A stretch of DNA of 64,000 bases from Streptomyces sp. A 4/2. GTDB lineage: Bacteria; Actinomycetota; Actinomycetes; Streptomycetales; Streptomycetaceae. The stretch's first letter is position 1; each line of letters opens with the position of its first letter. The DNA is taken from positions 119,544 to 183,543 of the forward strand of contig NZ_CALNVW010000051.1 of assembly GCF_940670765.1 (NCBI RefSeq), given 5' to 3'. The position numbers and the translations under genes were made by a program. Of this stretch, positions 25,167 to 34,182 are shown piece after piece. The notes beneath the pieces were generated by a model that had not been told where the DNA came from, ran no database searches, and saw only the letters and a program-made list of their open reading frames with translations.

Positions 25167-25832
25167 TCAGGCCGAGTACCCGCTGTATCCGAAGTTGATC
25201 CAGTTCAGCAGGTTGGCGGTGGTCATGTTGTAGCGACGGTGGTACCCGCTGCCCGAGGAGGGCGTCCTCGGGTAGGCGATGTCCTCGATGGTCACCCGGC
25301 TCGCGTCGTTGTAGTACCCCACGACATCGAGGTAGTGACCGCCCGAGTAGCGCCGGGTACGGCCCTGGGTGTCCTTGGCGCTCCCCTTGACGTTGGCCAC
25401 GATGACGTAGCCGTGGGTGAAGTCGTAGCGCAGGTCCCGCTTGAGCGTCGTCAGGCTCTTGGACGTCTTGTTCTGGTAGAAGTTCCGGCCTATGTGCTTG
25501 TTGAGCGACGTGGTGACCAGCCCGATGGTGGCGGTACCGGCACCGCTCCTGGAACCGCCCGCCCTCTCCTCGGACGCGAGCGTCGACACCGACGGGTACT
25601 TGCCCTGCGCGGTGATGGCGAGCCGTGTCGCCGCCGGTCCGCACCAGGCGCCGTTCATTCCGTACGGCTCCGTCTGGAACTGGTAGCCGTGCACCGCGGC
25701 CGACGAGGGGTAGGTCCCTGAGCCGGGCGCGTGCTGCTGCGGTGTCATGCCGCCGGCCGACGCCGGGGCCGCCAGGGCGAGTCCGGCCACCGCGGCCAGG
25801 GCCGTGACGGCAACTCCGATACGTGTACGCAT
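25167..25832 (-). CDS. Secreted C39-like cysteine peptidase family protein
   Basis: A 221-residue protein with a signal peptide (residues 1-27, MRTRIGVAVTALAAVAGLAL, cleavage near APASAGG). The mature part carries a papain-like C39 arrangement. The catalytic cysteine is in GAWCGPAATRLAI near residue 63, the histidine in GGHYLDVVGYYN near 168, and the acid in VTIEDIAYP near 184. Bacterial relatives are annotated as C39 family peptidases and act outside the cell; the substrate is unknown. I chose ATG at 25832, which follows GGAG and gives a clean signal peptide, over a GTG 48 nt upstream. It is divergent from the SARP-NACHT gene at 26080. Confidence 0.83.
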   Translation of the reverse strand: MRTRIGVAVTALAAVAGLALAAPASAGGMTPQQHAPGSGTYPSSAAVHGYQFQTEPYGMNGAWCGPAATRLAITAQGKYPSVSTLASEERAGGSRSGAGTATIGLVTTSLNKHIGRNFYQNKTSKSLTTLKRDLRYDFTHGYVIVANVKGSAKDTQGRTRRYSGGHYLDVVGYYNDASRVTIEDIAYPRTPSSGSGYHRRYNMTTANLLNWINFGYSGYSA

Positions 25833-26079
25833 GGGGTGCTCCGTTCTGCGGAAGAATGGAAGAAGGACCGGGAGCGCCACTCGCTCCCGTGGACCGCGGC
25901 GAGCGTGGCCGGGGTGCGCACCCCGGGCCGGTGAAGCCGCGGACCGACCGTGGCAGGGCGCCTCATCACGCCGTCATCACCCGGTCCTCGTGCCGTCATA
26001 CGAATGCGCGGCCACGGCCGGATGATCCTCGGTACGCTCGAAATCACTGAGGTTTCTGTCGGGGGAGAGGTACTCAGGG

Positions 26080-28962
26080 ATGGAATTCCGTGTGCTCGGA
26101 ACACTGGAGGTCTGGTCGGAGGCCGCGAGGGTGCCGCTGCCGAGCCAGCGTCATCAGCGTGTACTCGCGGCTCTGCTGCTCGCGCCGAACGCGGTGGTCT
26201 CGTTACCGAAACTGGTCGAGGCGCTGTGGGACGAACGTCCTCCGGCCACCGCCACCAAGCAGGTTCAGAACTGCGTCTCGGCGCTTCGGGAGAGGCTGGG
26301 CCCGGCGGGGAACGACCTGATCGCCACCGACGGGCCCGGCTACCGGATGACGGTCACCTGCGATCAGCTCGACTCGCTCCGGTTCCACCGGGGGCTCACG
26401 GCGGCCCGGCTGTCCGCCGCCGAGGGGCGGCTCGCGGAGGGCGTGGCCGAGGCCCGCGCGGCGCTGCGACTGTGGCGGGGCGCCGCGCTGGACGGCCTCG
26501 ACACCCCGCTGCTGACCAGTCGTGCGGCGCTGCTCGACGAGCAGCGGCTCAACGCCGTCGAGGAGTGCATCGACTGGCAACTGGCGCTGGGCGAACACCG
26601 CGAGGTCGCCGACGAACTGGCGGGGCTGGTCGTCGAACATCCGCTGCGCGAGCGCCTGAGCAGACAACTGATGTGCGCGCTGTTCCGCGGTGGCAGCCAG
26701 GTCGAGGCCCTCGCGGTGTACCGCCGGCTGTGCGGCGGGCTCGCCGACGAACTCGGCATCGACCCGGGGCCCGAACTCCAGGAGCTCTACACGCGCATAC
26801 TCCGCGGCGAGTCCGGGCCCGCGGGCCCCGCAGCGCCGACGCCCGCCGAACGGCCCGCAGCGCCCGCCGAACGGCCCGCGGCGGGCACGACCGACCCCGG
26901 TCCCCGCACTGCTGAAACGGTTCGACTGGCCGGAGCGGTACGGGAGTTGGGTGCGGCCATCACCCGCCAGTGGACGGCGGAGGCGGAGATGCGGTCGCTG
27001 AACCGGCCCGAGCCGGTCCACCTCGGGTGGTCCAGCACCGGCCGCCCGGTCGCCGCGGTTGCCGGGGCCGTACTGGGCGTGCGGCCGGACGGGGACCGGC
27101 CCGAGCGGATGACCCTGCGCGGGGACCTCACCGATGTGGCGGCGAAGTTCCGCAGGCTCCCGGCACGCCAGTTGGTGGTGCTCGGCGAGCCGGGCGCGGG
27201 CAAGACGGTACTGGCCATCCAGCTGACGCTCGGGCTGCTCCGCGACCGGGCGCCGGGGGAGCCGGTGCCGGTGCTCCTCCCGCTGGCGTCGTGGAACCCC
27301 CGCCGGGAGCATCTGCGCCTCTGGCTGGAGCGCAGACTGGTCGAGGAGTACCCGGGCCTGGCGAACACCGCGGCCTACGGCTGGAACGCGGCGGAACGCC
27401 TGGTGGCCGAGGGGCTTCTGATCCCGGTGCTCGACGGTCTCGACGAAACACCGCCGGCCCTGCACGCGGCGGCCATCGACGCCCTGGACCAGGCCGTGGC
27501 CGACGGCCGCCCGCTCGTGGTCACCTGCCGGACCGCGGAGTACGAACAAGCGGTGCGTCACGAGGGCGGCATCCTGGCACGGGCGGCGGTCGTCGAGATC
27601 GAACCGGTCGGCCTGGAGGACGCCATCAGATTCCTCACCGCCCGCAAACGGCTCGGCGACCCCCGCTGGCAGCCGGTCGCCGACCATCTGAGGGGGCACC
27701 CGACCGGAGCGTTCGCGCGGGCACTGGGTACTCCGCTGATGGTCGACCTGGCGCGCACCGCCTACACGGACCCCGCCACGGACCCGGCCGAACTCTGCGA
27801 CCCGGCCCGCTTCCCGGACCGGCACGAGGTCGAACAGCACCTGCTCGCCGCCTACTTGCCCGCCGTCTACCCGCGCCACCCGCGCCCGGCGGCACCGTAC
27901 AACCCCACCGTGCCGGTCCGTCACTACTCGCAGGAGGAGGCCCAGCGGTGGCTGACCTTCCTCGCCCAGCACCTCCGCGCCACCGGTACGCACGAGATGG
28001 CCTGGTGGCAGCTGGAGGGGGCCGTTCCGCGGTGCGTCACCGGGCTCCTGCTGGGGCTGCCGCCGGGGCTGCTGTTCGCGGCCACCGGCGAACTCGCCGC
28101 CGGACCCGTGGTCGGGCTGATCTACGGGTTGTCGTTCACCCTCGCGGGCTGCGTCGCCCACGGGGTCGGGAACCGGCCGGGGCCGCTGCGGGTGGAACTC
28201 CACTTCAGGGGTACCGCGGCCCGCTTCCTCGGCCGGTTCGGCATCGGTGTCGCGATCGGCGTCGGGCTCGGAATCAGCTGGTCGCTCACGGCCGTGACGG
28301 TCACCCTGCTCGCCGTGATCTTCGGGCTCGGCATCGGGGTGCACGTCTGGCTGGACGCGCCGGTCGACGCGAACCGGGTGTCCAGCCCGCCCAGCCTTCT
28401 CCGCCAGGACCGGCTCGCCGCCGTGCTGTTCACCCTGTCGCTCGCCCTGTCGCTCGGACTGTTCTACGCGATGGCGTTCGCCTTCACCCGGCAGGTCAGA
28501 TTCGTGACCGTGGCGGACGGGCGGTTCGATCTCGTCCTCGCACTGGCCGGTGGCTCCGCGGCAGCCCTGCTGGGGCGCTATCTGCTCGGCGGGGTGGGGA
28601 GCGCGGCCTACGGGATCGCCGGAATGATGATCGGAGGCCTGGTGTTCCCGCGGTCGACCGGCATCACCGACGGGCTCCTCGTGGGCCTCACGTTCGGGCT
28701 CGCCGTGGGGCTCGCGGTCTGTCTCACCCGGGCCTGGGGCGCCTTCGCGCTGAACCGGCTCTGGCTCGCGGCCCGCGGGAGGACCCCGTGGCGGCTCATG
28801 CGGTTCCTCGACGACGCCAGACGCCGCGGCGTGCTGCGGCAGATGGGCGCCGTCTACCAGTTCAGGCACGCCCGGCTCCGGGACTGCCTGGGGGTTCCGC
28901 CCGAGCCCGCGTCGACGGGCGGAGCCGACCGTCAGCCGAGTTCCAGCGTGGTGACCCCGTAG
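26080..28962 (+). CDS. SARP-type regulator fused to NACHT NTPase and membrane segments
   Basis: A 960-residue protein with an unusual combination. Residues ~1-92 are an OmpR/SARP DNA-binding winged helix (MEFRVLGTLEVW, GPGYRMTV). Residues ~95-245 are a bacterial transcriptional activation domain (AAEGRLAEGVAEARAALRLW, YRRLCGGLADELGIDPGPEL). A Pro/Ala-rich linker follows. A NACHT-type NTPase comes next, with Walker A GEPGAGKT at 369-376 and Walker B-like LIPVLDGLDET near 448. Four to six hydrophobic segments fill ~650-905 (GLLLGLPPGLLFAATGELAA, IGVAIGVGLGISWSL, FTLSLALSLGLFYAM, LLVGLTFGLAVGLAV). A short cytoplasmic tail ends it. The layout suggests a membrane-tethered, nucleotide-gated transcription factor. 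ATG at 26080 follows GGGAGAGG at ~8 nt. The 3' end overlaps the convergent acetyltransferase gene by 31 bp. Confidence 0.85.
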   Translation: MEFRVLGTLEVWSEAARVPLPSQRHQRVLAALLLAPNAVVSLPKLVEALWDERPPATATKQVQNCVSALRERLGPAGNDLIATDGPGYRMTVTCDQLDSLRFHRGLTAARLSAAEGRLAEGVAEARAALRLWRGAALDGLDTPLLTSRAALLDEQRLNAVEECIDWQLALGEHREVADELAGLVVEHPLRERLSRQLMCALFRGGSQVEALAVYRRLCGGLADELGIDPGPELQELYTRILRGESGPAGPAAPTPAERPAAPAERPAAGTTDPGPRTAETVRLAGAVRELGAAITRQWTAEAEMRSLNRPEPVHLGWSSTGRPVAAVAGAVLGVRPDGDRPERMTLRGDLTDVAAKFRRLPARQLVVLGEPGAGKTVLAIQLTLGLLRDRAPGEPVPVLLPLASWNPRREHLRLWLERRLVEEYPGLANTAAYGWNAAERLVAEGLLIPVLDGLDETPPALHAAAIDALDQAVADGRPLVVTCRTAEYEQAVRHEGGILARAAVVEIEPVGLEDAIRFLTARKRLGDPRWQPVADHLRGHPTGAFARALGTPLMVDLARTAYTDPATDPAELCDPARFPDRHEVEQHLLAAYLPAVYPRHPRPAAPYNPTVPVRHYSQEEAQRWLTFLAQHLRATGTHEMAWWQLEGAVPRCVTGLLLGLPPGLLFAATGELAAGPVVGLIYGLSFTLAGCVAHGVGNRPGPLRVELHFRGTAARFLGRFGIGVAIGVGLGISWSLTAVTVTLLAVIFGLGIGVHVWLDAPVDANRVSSPPSLLRQDRLAAVLFTLSLALSLGLFYAMAFAFTRQVRFVTVADGRFDLVLALAGGSAAALLGRYLLGGVGSAAYGIAGMMIGGLVFPRSTGITDGLLVGLTFGLAVGLAVCLTRAWGAFALNRLWLAARGRTPWRLMRFLDDARRRGVLRQMGAVYQFRHARLRDCLGVPPEPASTGGADRQPSSSVVTP

Positions 28963-29783
28963 ACACACTGCTCCGCGACCTGTCGGATCGGCCCGGTGTA
29001 CATCCGGGCCGTCTCGAAGGAAGGGGTGAGCCCGAGCGAACGCGCGAGCGCCGTGCCCGCGCGGTTGGACTCCGGTACGTCCACCGCGACCGGAGTCGCA
29101 CCCGCCTCCTGCGCCAGCGCTCCGTACAGCGCTTCGGCATCGGAGGGGGAGTCGGCGAACAGCGGGCCGATACGGAGGGACGTGCGGGCCGGCCGGATCA
29201 CCGCGAATCCGGTCAGCCGCCGGTCGACGACGCGGACGAACGCGCGATGGCCGTCCGTGGTCAGCCAGTTCTCCAGGAACCGGGGACGGTCGGCCGGGTA
29301 GCACGCGCTGTCGTACGCGGCGAGCACCTCGCGGTCCGACGCCACGGCGGGCCGGACCGCCTCGGCGCTGCGGACAGGCAGCGTGCCGGTGTGGCGGACG
29401 GTGCGGTGGGACGCCGTGAATCCTGACCTGCGGTAGTTGTCCTGCTGGGCCACCACACCGTCGAGACCGACGGTCCGGTCGCCCGCGTGGGCCAGCGCGG
29501 CCCGCCAGGTGGCCAGGCCGTGGCCGCGCCCCCGCATATCCGGGCGGACCAGGTAGAAGCCCAGAAAGGCGTAGCGCGCACCGTAGTTGACGACGGAGAT
29601 CGCGGAGACCGGCTCCCCGCCCAGCCGGCCGATGAAGAAGCCGTCGGGGTCCTGGGCGAAGAAGCTCCGCGCGTCGCGGACTCCGGGATTCCACCCTTCG
29701 TCGTGCGCCCACTCGCTGATCGCGGACCAGTCCTCCTCGGCCGCCCGCGCGACGACGAGCCGGTCGGTGGGTGAGTGCGTCAT
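28932..29783 (-). CDS. GNAT-family N-acetyltransferase (double domain)
   Basis: A 283-residue protein with two GNAT-like halves. The N-terminal one has the acetyl-CoA-binding signature VRPDMRGRGHGLATW near residue 80 and is likely the active one. The C-terminal one (LTGFAVIRPARTSLRIGPLF, then VPESNRAGTALARSLGLTP) is typical of bacterial proteins with a GNAT_acetyltran plus YitH/HolE-like half. It transfers an acetyl group to an unknown amine in the cytoplasm. ATG at 29783 follows GGGAG at 6 nt; the 46 codons upstream in the same frame lack a site. Its 3' end overlaps the SARP-NACHT gene tail to tail by 31 bp. Confidence 0.88.
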   Translation of the reverse strand: MTHSPTDRLVVARAAEEDWSAISEWAHDEGWNPGVRDARSFFAQDPDGFFIGRLGGEPVSAISVVNYGARYAFLGFYLVRPDMRGRGHGLATWRAALAHAGDRTVGLDGVVAQQDNYRRSGFTASHRTVRHTGTLPVRSAEAVRPAVASDREVLAAYDSACYPADRPRFLENWLTTDGHRAFVRVVDRRLTGFAVIRPARTSLRIGPLFADSPSDAEALYGALAQEAGATPVAVDVPESNRAGTALARSLGLTPSFETARMYTGPIRQVAEQCVYGVTTLELG

Positions 29784-29889
29784 GCGTGCTCCCGGTATGC
29801 GGCTCGTGCTCCGGCTCGTGCTCCGGCTCGGTCTGTGGGCCGTGCTGCTGCTCGTGGCTGCTGCTCGTCGTGCGGTCCCGGCCGGGATG

Positions 29890-30711
29890 CTACGGCAGCA
29901 GACCGGCCCGCCGCGCCGCAACGACCGCCTCCAGCCGGGTGTGCGCCCCCAGTTTGCGCATCGCGGACCGCAGATAGCCCTTCACCGTCTCGGGTTTCAG
30001 GCCCAGCCGCGCCCCGGCCGCCGCGTTCGTCGCGCCCGTGGCCACCCAGGCCAGTACGTCCACCTCGCGGGGCGCCAGCACGATCTGCCGTTCCCGCTCC
30101 GGGCTTCCGCAGACCAGCCGCCCGCACACCGCGAGGAGTTCGCCACGGAGTTCCGGATCCACGATGCGCGGGGCCAGCGCGCGCAGTTCGCTGTGCGCCT
30201 CCCGGACGTGCTCCCACGCGCCGGGTCCGGCCACCGGCTCCCGGGCCGCCGCGAGGAGACGCTGCACCTCGTCCCGTACGACCAGGGACTGCTCCACGTC
30301 GCGCGCCGCCTCGACCGCCGCGTTGTACGTACGGTCACCGAACGCCAGTGGTTCGCGCACCGCTCCGTACAGCACCCCGCGCACCTGGCGGCGCACCACC
30401 ACGGGCACCGCGAGCACCGCGCGCAGCCCCTCCGCGCCCACCGCCGTGTCGTACTCGTGGCTGATGTGGAGCGACGAGTGGTAGTCGGTCACCGCGCAGG
30501 GGCGGGACAGCGCGATCGACTTGCCGCCCAGACCGTTGCCCGCGGACACCGCGAGCCCGCGCAGCGCCGGCGTCGCCGTACCGCTCAGCTCGGCGATGCG
30601 CAGCTGTCTGGTACCGGTCAGCAGGCCGCCGAAGGCGACCGGCAGCCCGGTCGCGCGACGCATCCGCAGCAGCGCCGCCCGCATCTCCACTGCCTCGACC
30701 GGCTCCGGCAC
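29890..30711 (-). CDS. GAF-LuxR transcriptional regulator
   Basis: A 273-residue protein. The N-terminal ~160 residues form a GAF-type sensor (RIAELSGTATPALRGLAVSA, AVTDYHSSLHISHEYD, LRAVLAVPVVVRRQVRGVL). The C-terminal ~65 residues are a LuxR-type helix-turn-helix (LAPREVDVLAWVATGATNAA, LGLKPETVKGYLRSAMRKLG). Such regulators usually control adjacent catabolic genes. Here it is divergent, across 136 bp, from two acyl-CoA ligase genes, and Streptomyces carries this trio in other contexts as a fatty- or aromatic-acid activation unit. GTG at 30711 follows AAAGGAA at ~8 nt. The ligand is unknown. Confidence 0.87.
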   Translation of the reverse strand: MPEPVEAVEMRAALLRMRRATGLPVAFGGLLTGTRQLRIAELSGTATPALRGLAVSAGNGLGGKSIALSRPCAVTDYHSSLHISHEYDTAVGAEGLRAVLAVPVVVRRQVRGVLYGAVREPLAFGDRTYNAAVEAARDVEQSLVVRDEVQRLLAAAREPVAGPGAWEHVREAHSELRALAPRIVDPELRGELLAVCGRLVCGSPERERQIVLAPREVDVLAWVATGATNAAAGARLGLKPETVKGYLRSAMRKLGAHTRLEAVVAARRAGLLP

Positions 30712-30847
30712 GCGGAATTTCCTTTCTGGCGGGGCCCCGGGTGGCTGTATCCCCGGTGACACTCCCCTGGACCCCCGTTCGGGGGTAGTGAGACCTGAGG
30801 CACTGATTACACGATGCTGGGCAGCAGTCCCGCAACGAGGAGGACAC

Positions 30848-32527
30848 ATGGCGTCGACCAATGCGACGGAGGAGTTCCGGTCCGCACGGGATTTCCTGCT
30901 CCGGAACCGCGAGGAGTACCGCACGGCCTACGAGGGCTTCAGCTGGCCGCGGCCCGAGCATTTCAACTGGGCGCTCGAATGGTTCGACGTCATCGCACGG
31001 GACAACGACCGGACCGCGCTGCACATCGTCGAGGAGGACGGCACCGGGAGCAAGGTCTCGTTCGCCGAGATGTCCAGGCGGTCCGACCGCGCGGCGAACT
31101 GGCTGCGGGCCCGGGGCGTCCGGCCGGGCGACCGCATCCTCGTCATGCTCGGCAACCAGCAGGAACTGTGGGAGACGGCGCTGGCCGCGATGAAGCTGCG
31201 CGCCGTCGTCATCCCGGCGACCCCGCTGCTCGGGCCCGTCGATCTGCGCGACCGGATCGACCGCGGCCGGGCCCGCCATGTGCTCGTACGGTCCGAGGAC
31301 ACCGCCAAGTTCACCGGTGTGGAGGGCACTTACACCCGGATCGCGGTCGGTGACGACGTCCCGGCGGGCTGGCTGTCGTACGCGGACGCCGCCGACGCCT
31401 CCGCCGACTTCGAGCCCGACGGACCCACCGGCGCCGACGATCCGCTGATGCTGTACTTCACCTCCGGGACGACCGCCCGGCCCAAACTGGTCGAGCACAC
31501 CCACACGTCCTACCCGGTCGGCCACCTGGCGACGATGTACTGGATCGGTCTGCGGCCCGGCGACGTCCACCTCAACATCTCCTCGCCCGGCTGGGCCAAG
31601 CACGCCTGGTCGAACCTCTTCGCGCCGTGGAACGCCGAGGCGACGGTGTTCATCCACAACTACACCCGCTTCGACCCCACCCGGCTGATGGCCGAGATGG
31701 ACCGGGTGGGGGTGACGTCCTTCTGCGCGCCGCCGACCGTCTGGCGGATGCTGATCCAGGCCGACCTCGGTCAGCTGCGGACCCCGCCGCGCGAGGTCGC
31801 AGCCGCGGGCGAGCCGCTCAACCCGGAGGTCATCGAGACGGTGCGGCGCGAGTGGGGGGTGACGATCCGCGACGGCTTCGGGCAGACCGAGACCGCCGTC
31901 CAGGTCGCCAACTCCCCCGGGCAGCTGCTCAAAGCGGGCTCCATGGGCCGTCCGACACCCGGGTACAAGGTCGAACTGCTCGACCCGGTCACCGGGGAGC
32001 CCGGGGCGAGCGAAGGGGAGATCTCGCTCGATCTCGCCGCGCGTCCGGTCGGACTGATGACGGGCTACTGGGGCGAGCCGGAGCGGACCGCCGAGGCGAT
32101 GGCCGGTGGTTACTACCGCACCGGGGACATCGGCTCGCGCGACGCCGACGGCTACATCACCTACATCGGACGGTCCGACGACGTCTTCAAGGCGTCCGAC
32201 TACAAGATCTCGCCGTTCGAGCTGGAGAGCGCCCTCCTGGAGCACGAGGCCGTGGCGGAGGCCGCGGTTGTCCCGGCCCCCGATCCGCTGCGGCTCGCCG
32301 TGCCGAAGGCGTACGTCGTACTCGCCGAGGGCTGGGAGCCCGGACCCGACGTGGCGAAGCTGCTCTTCGCGCACTCACGTGCGGTGCTCGCCCCGTACAA
32401 GCGGATCCGGCGGATCGAGTTCGGCGAACTGCCCAAGACGGTCTCCGGGAAGATCCGCAGGATCGAACTGCGCGAGGCGACAGCGGCGGGCTCCCCGGCG
32501 GAGTACCTGGAAGGGGACCTGAGGTGA
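30848..32527 (+). CDS. AMP-binding acyl-CoA synthetase (medium-chain/aromatic type)
   Basis: A 559-residue member of the ANL adenylate-forming superfamily. It carries the AMP-binding P-loop LYFTSGTTARPKLVEHTH near residue 203, the GFGQTETA core near 342, YYRTGDIGSRDADGYI near 418, and the catalytic C-terminal lysine in KTVSGKIRRIEL near 540. The spacing and the HLNISSPGWAKHAWSNLFAP stretch resemble MACS-type and benzoate/medium-chain acyl-CoA ligases. It converts a carboxylic acid, ATP and CoA to acyl-CoA and AMP. ATG at 30848 follows GAGGAGGACAC. It overlaps the next ligase by 4 nt (GTGA), so the two are translationally coupled. Substrate is not determinable. Confidence 0.92.
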   Translation: MASTNATEEFRSARDFLLRNREEYRTAYEGFSWPRPEHFNWALEWFDVIARDNDRTALHIVEEDGTGSKVSFAEMSRRSDRAANWLRARGVRPGDRILVMLGNQQELWETALAAMKLRAVVIPATPLLGPVDLRDRIDRGRARHVLVRSEDTAKFTGVEGTYTRIAVGDDVPAGWLSYADAADASADFEPDGPTGADDPLMLYFTSGTTARPKLVEHTHTSYPVGHLATMYWIGLRPGDVHLNISSPGWAKHAWSNLFAPWNAEATVFIHNYTRFDPTRLMAEMDRVGVTSFCAPPTVWRMLIQADLGQLRTPPREVAAAGEPLNPEVIETVRREWGVTIRDGFGQTETAVQVANSPGQLLKAGSMGRPTPGYKVELLDPVTGEPGASEGEISLDLAARPVGLMTGYWGEPERTAEAMAGGYYRTGDIGSRDADGYITYIGRSDDVFKASDYKISPFELESALLEHEAVAEAAVVPAPDPLRLAVPKAYVVLAEGWEPGPDVAKLLFAHSRAVLAPYKRIRRIEFGELPKTVSGKIRRIELREATAAGSPAEYLEGDLR

Positions 32528-34125
32528 CGCTCGCCTACGAGCACGGGACCGGCTCGACCCCGCTCCTCGGCGACACCATCGGCGGCAACCTCGACCGCAC
32601 GATCGCCGCCTTTCCCGGGCGCGAGGCACTGGTCGACGTGGTGTCCGGGCGGCGCTGGACCTACCGCCAGTTCGGCGCGGCGGTGGACGAACTGGCCCGG
32701 GGACTCCTCGGTACCGGCGTCGGCAAGGGCGACCGGGTCGGCATCTGGGCGGTCAACTGCCCCGAGTGGGTGCTCGTCCAGTACGCCACCGCCCGCATCG
32801 GCGCGATCATGGTGAACATCAACCCGGCCTACCGCTCCCACGAGCTGGAGTTCGTCCTGAAGCAGGCCGGCATCACGCTGCTCGTCGCATCGCAGCGGCA
32901 CAAGGGGAGCGACTACCGGGCCCTGGTCGACGAGGTGCGCGGCAACTGCCCCGAGCTGCGGTCCGTGCACTACATCGGCGACGCGTCCTGGGACGAACTG
33001 ACCGCCGCCGCCCGGCCGGAGCCGCTCGAAGCGCAGCTCTCCGGCGTCCGGCTCTCCTGCGACGAGCCGATCAACATCCAGTACACCTCGGGCACCACCG
33101 GATTCCCGAAGGGCGCCACCCTCTCCCACCACAACATCCTCAACAACGGTTACTTCGTCGGCGAGTTGGTGGGGTACTCGGAGAAGGACCGGATCTGTCT
33201 GCCGGTCCCCTTCTACCACTGCTTCGGCATGGTCATGGGGAATCTGGCGGCCACCTCGCACGGCGCGTGCATCGTGATCCCGGGCCCCTCCTTCGAACCG
33301 GCGGCCACGCTGCACGCCGTCGAGCGCGAGCGCTGCACCTCGCTGTACGGCGTCCCGACGATGTTCATCGCCGAGCTGAACCTCCCGGACTTCGCCACGT
33401 ACGACCTCACCTCGCTGCGCACCGGCATCATGGCGGGCTCGCCCTGCCCGGCCGAGGTGATGAGGCGGGTCGTCGCGGAGATGCACATGGCGGAGGTGTC
33501 GATCTGTTACGGGATGACGGAGACCTCGCCGGTCTCCACCCAGACCCGGCGGGAGGACGATCTGGAGCGCCGCACGGGGACGGCGGGCCGGGTCCTGCCG
33601 CACCTGGAGGTGAAGGTCGTCGATCCGGCGACCGGCACGACGGTGGAGCGTGGCGAGACGGGCGAACTGTGCACCCGTGGCTACAGCGTGATGCTCGGGT
33701 ACTGGGACGATGCCGAGAGGACGGCCCAGGTCATCGACGCGGGCCGCTGGATGCACACCGGGGATCTCGCCGTCGTCCGGGACGACGGCTATGTGCAGAT
33801 CGTCGGCCGGATCAAGGACATGATCATTCGCGGTGGGGAGAACGTCTACCCGCGTGAGGTCGAGGAGTTCCTGTACACCCATCCCAAGATCGCCGACGTC
33901 CAGGTGATCGGTGTGCCGGACGAGAAGTACGGCGAGGAGGTGCTGGCCTGTGTCATCCCGCGCGACCCGGCCCACCCGCCGACGCTGGACGAGATCCGGG
34001 CGTTCTGCCGGGACCGGCTCGCCCACTACAAGATTCCTCGCGGGATCCGGATCCTGGACGCGTTTCCCATGACGGTCAGCGGCAAGGTACGAAAGGTGGA
34101 ACTGCGCAGGCGGTACGGGGTGTGA
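32524..34125 (+). CDS. AMP-binding fatty-acyl-CoA ligase
   Basis: A 533-residue ANL enzyme of the fatty-acyl/2-succinylbenzoate ligase-like type. It has IQYTSGTTGFPKGATLSHHN near residue 182, the YGMTETSP core near 330, HTGDLAVVRDDGYVQIVGR near 412, and the active-site lysine in MTVSGKVRKVEL near 520. It activates a carboxylic acid to its CoA thioester. GTG at 32524 overlaps the stop of the preceding ligase (GTGA), so both are in one operon, probably under the divergent GAF-LuxR regulator. Two different ligases in tandem suggest activation of two related acids or of one acid at two stages. Confidence 0.92.
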   Translation: MTLAYEHGTGSTPLLGDTIGGNLDRTIAAFPGREALVDVVSGRRWTYRQFGAAVDELARGLLGTGVGKGDRVGIWAVNCPEWVLVQYATARIGAIMVNINPAYRSHELEFVLKQAGITLLVASQRHKGSDYRALVDEVRGNCPELRSVHYIGDASWDELTAAARPEPLEAQLSGVRLSCDEPINIQYTSGTTGFPKGATLSHHNILNNGYFVGELVGYSEKDRICLPVPFYHCFGMVMGNLAATSHGACIVIPGPSFEPAATLHAVERERCTSLYGVPTMFIAELNLPDFATYDLTSLRTGIMAGSPCPAEVMRRVVAEMHMAEVSICYGMTETSPVSTQTRREDDLERRTGTAGRVLPHLEVKVVDPATGTTVERGETGELCTRGYSVMLGYWDDAERTAQVIDAGRWMHTGDLAVVRDDGYVQIVGRIKDMIIRGGENVYPREVEEFLYTHPKIADVQVIGVPDEKYGEEVLACVIPRDPAHPPTLDEIRAFCRDRLAHYKIPRGIRILDAFPMTVSGKVRKVELRRRYGV

Positions 34126-34169
34126 CCGCTGGGGGGACCCCGGTATACACCCGGTCTATACATGCTGGG

Positions 34170-34175
34170 TATAGT
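34170..34175 (+). promoter_or_regulatory. -10 element (TATAGT) of a probably leaderless gene
   Basis: TATAGT ends 7 nt before the ATG at 34183, without a Shine-Dalgarno sequence. It separates the deacetylase from the ligase operon 57 bp upstream. Confidence 0.5.
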
Positions 34176-34182
34176 CCGGGTC

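Noticed and set aside
26203..29712. 1169-codon minus-strand open frame opposite the SARP-NACHT gene
   Set aside because: Composition is Arg/Pro/Gly-rich without recognisable motifs, and it spans two genes with strong family signatures on other frames.
32187..34026. Minus-strand frames opposite the acyl-CoA ligases
   Set aside because: Antisense shadows of two genes with intact ANL motifs.
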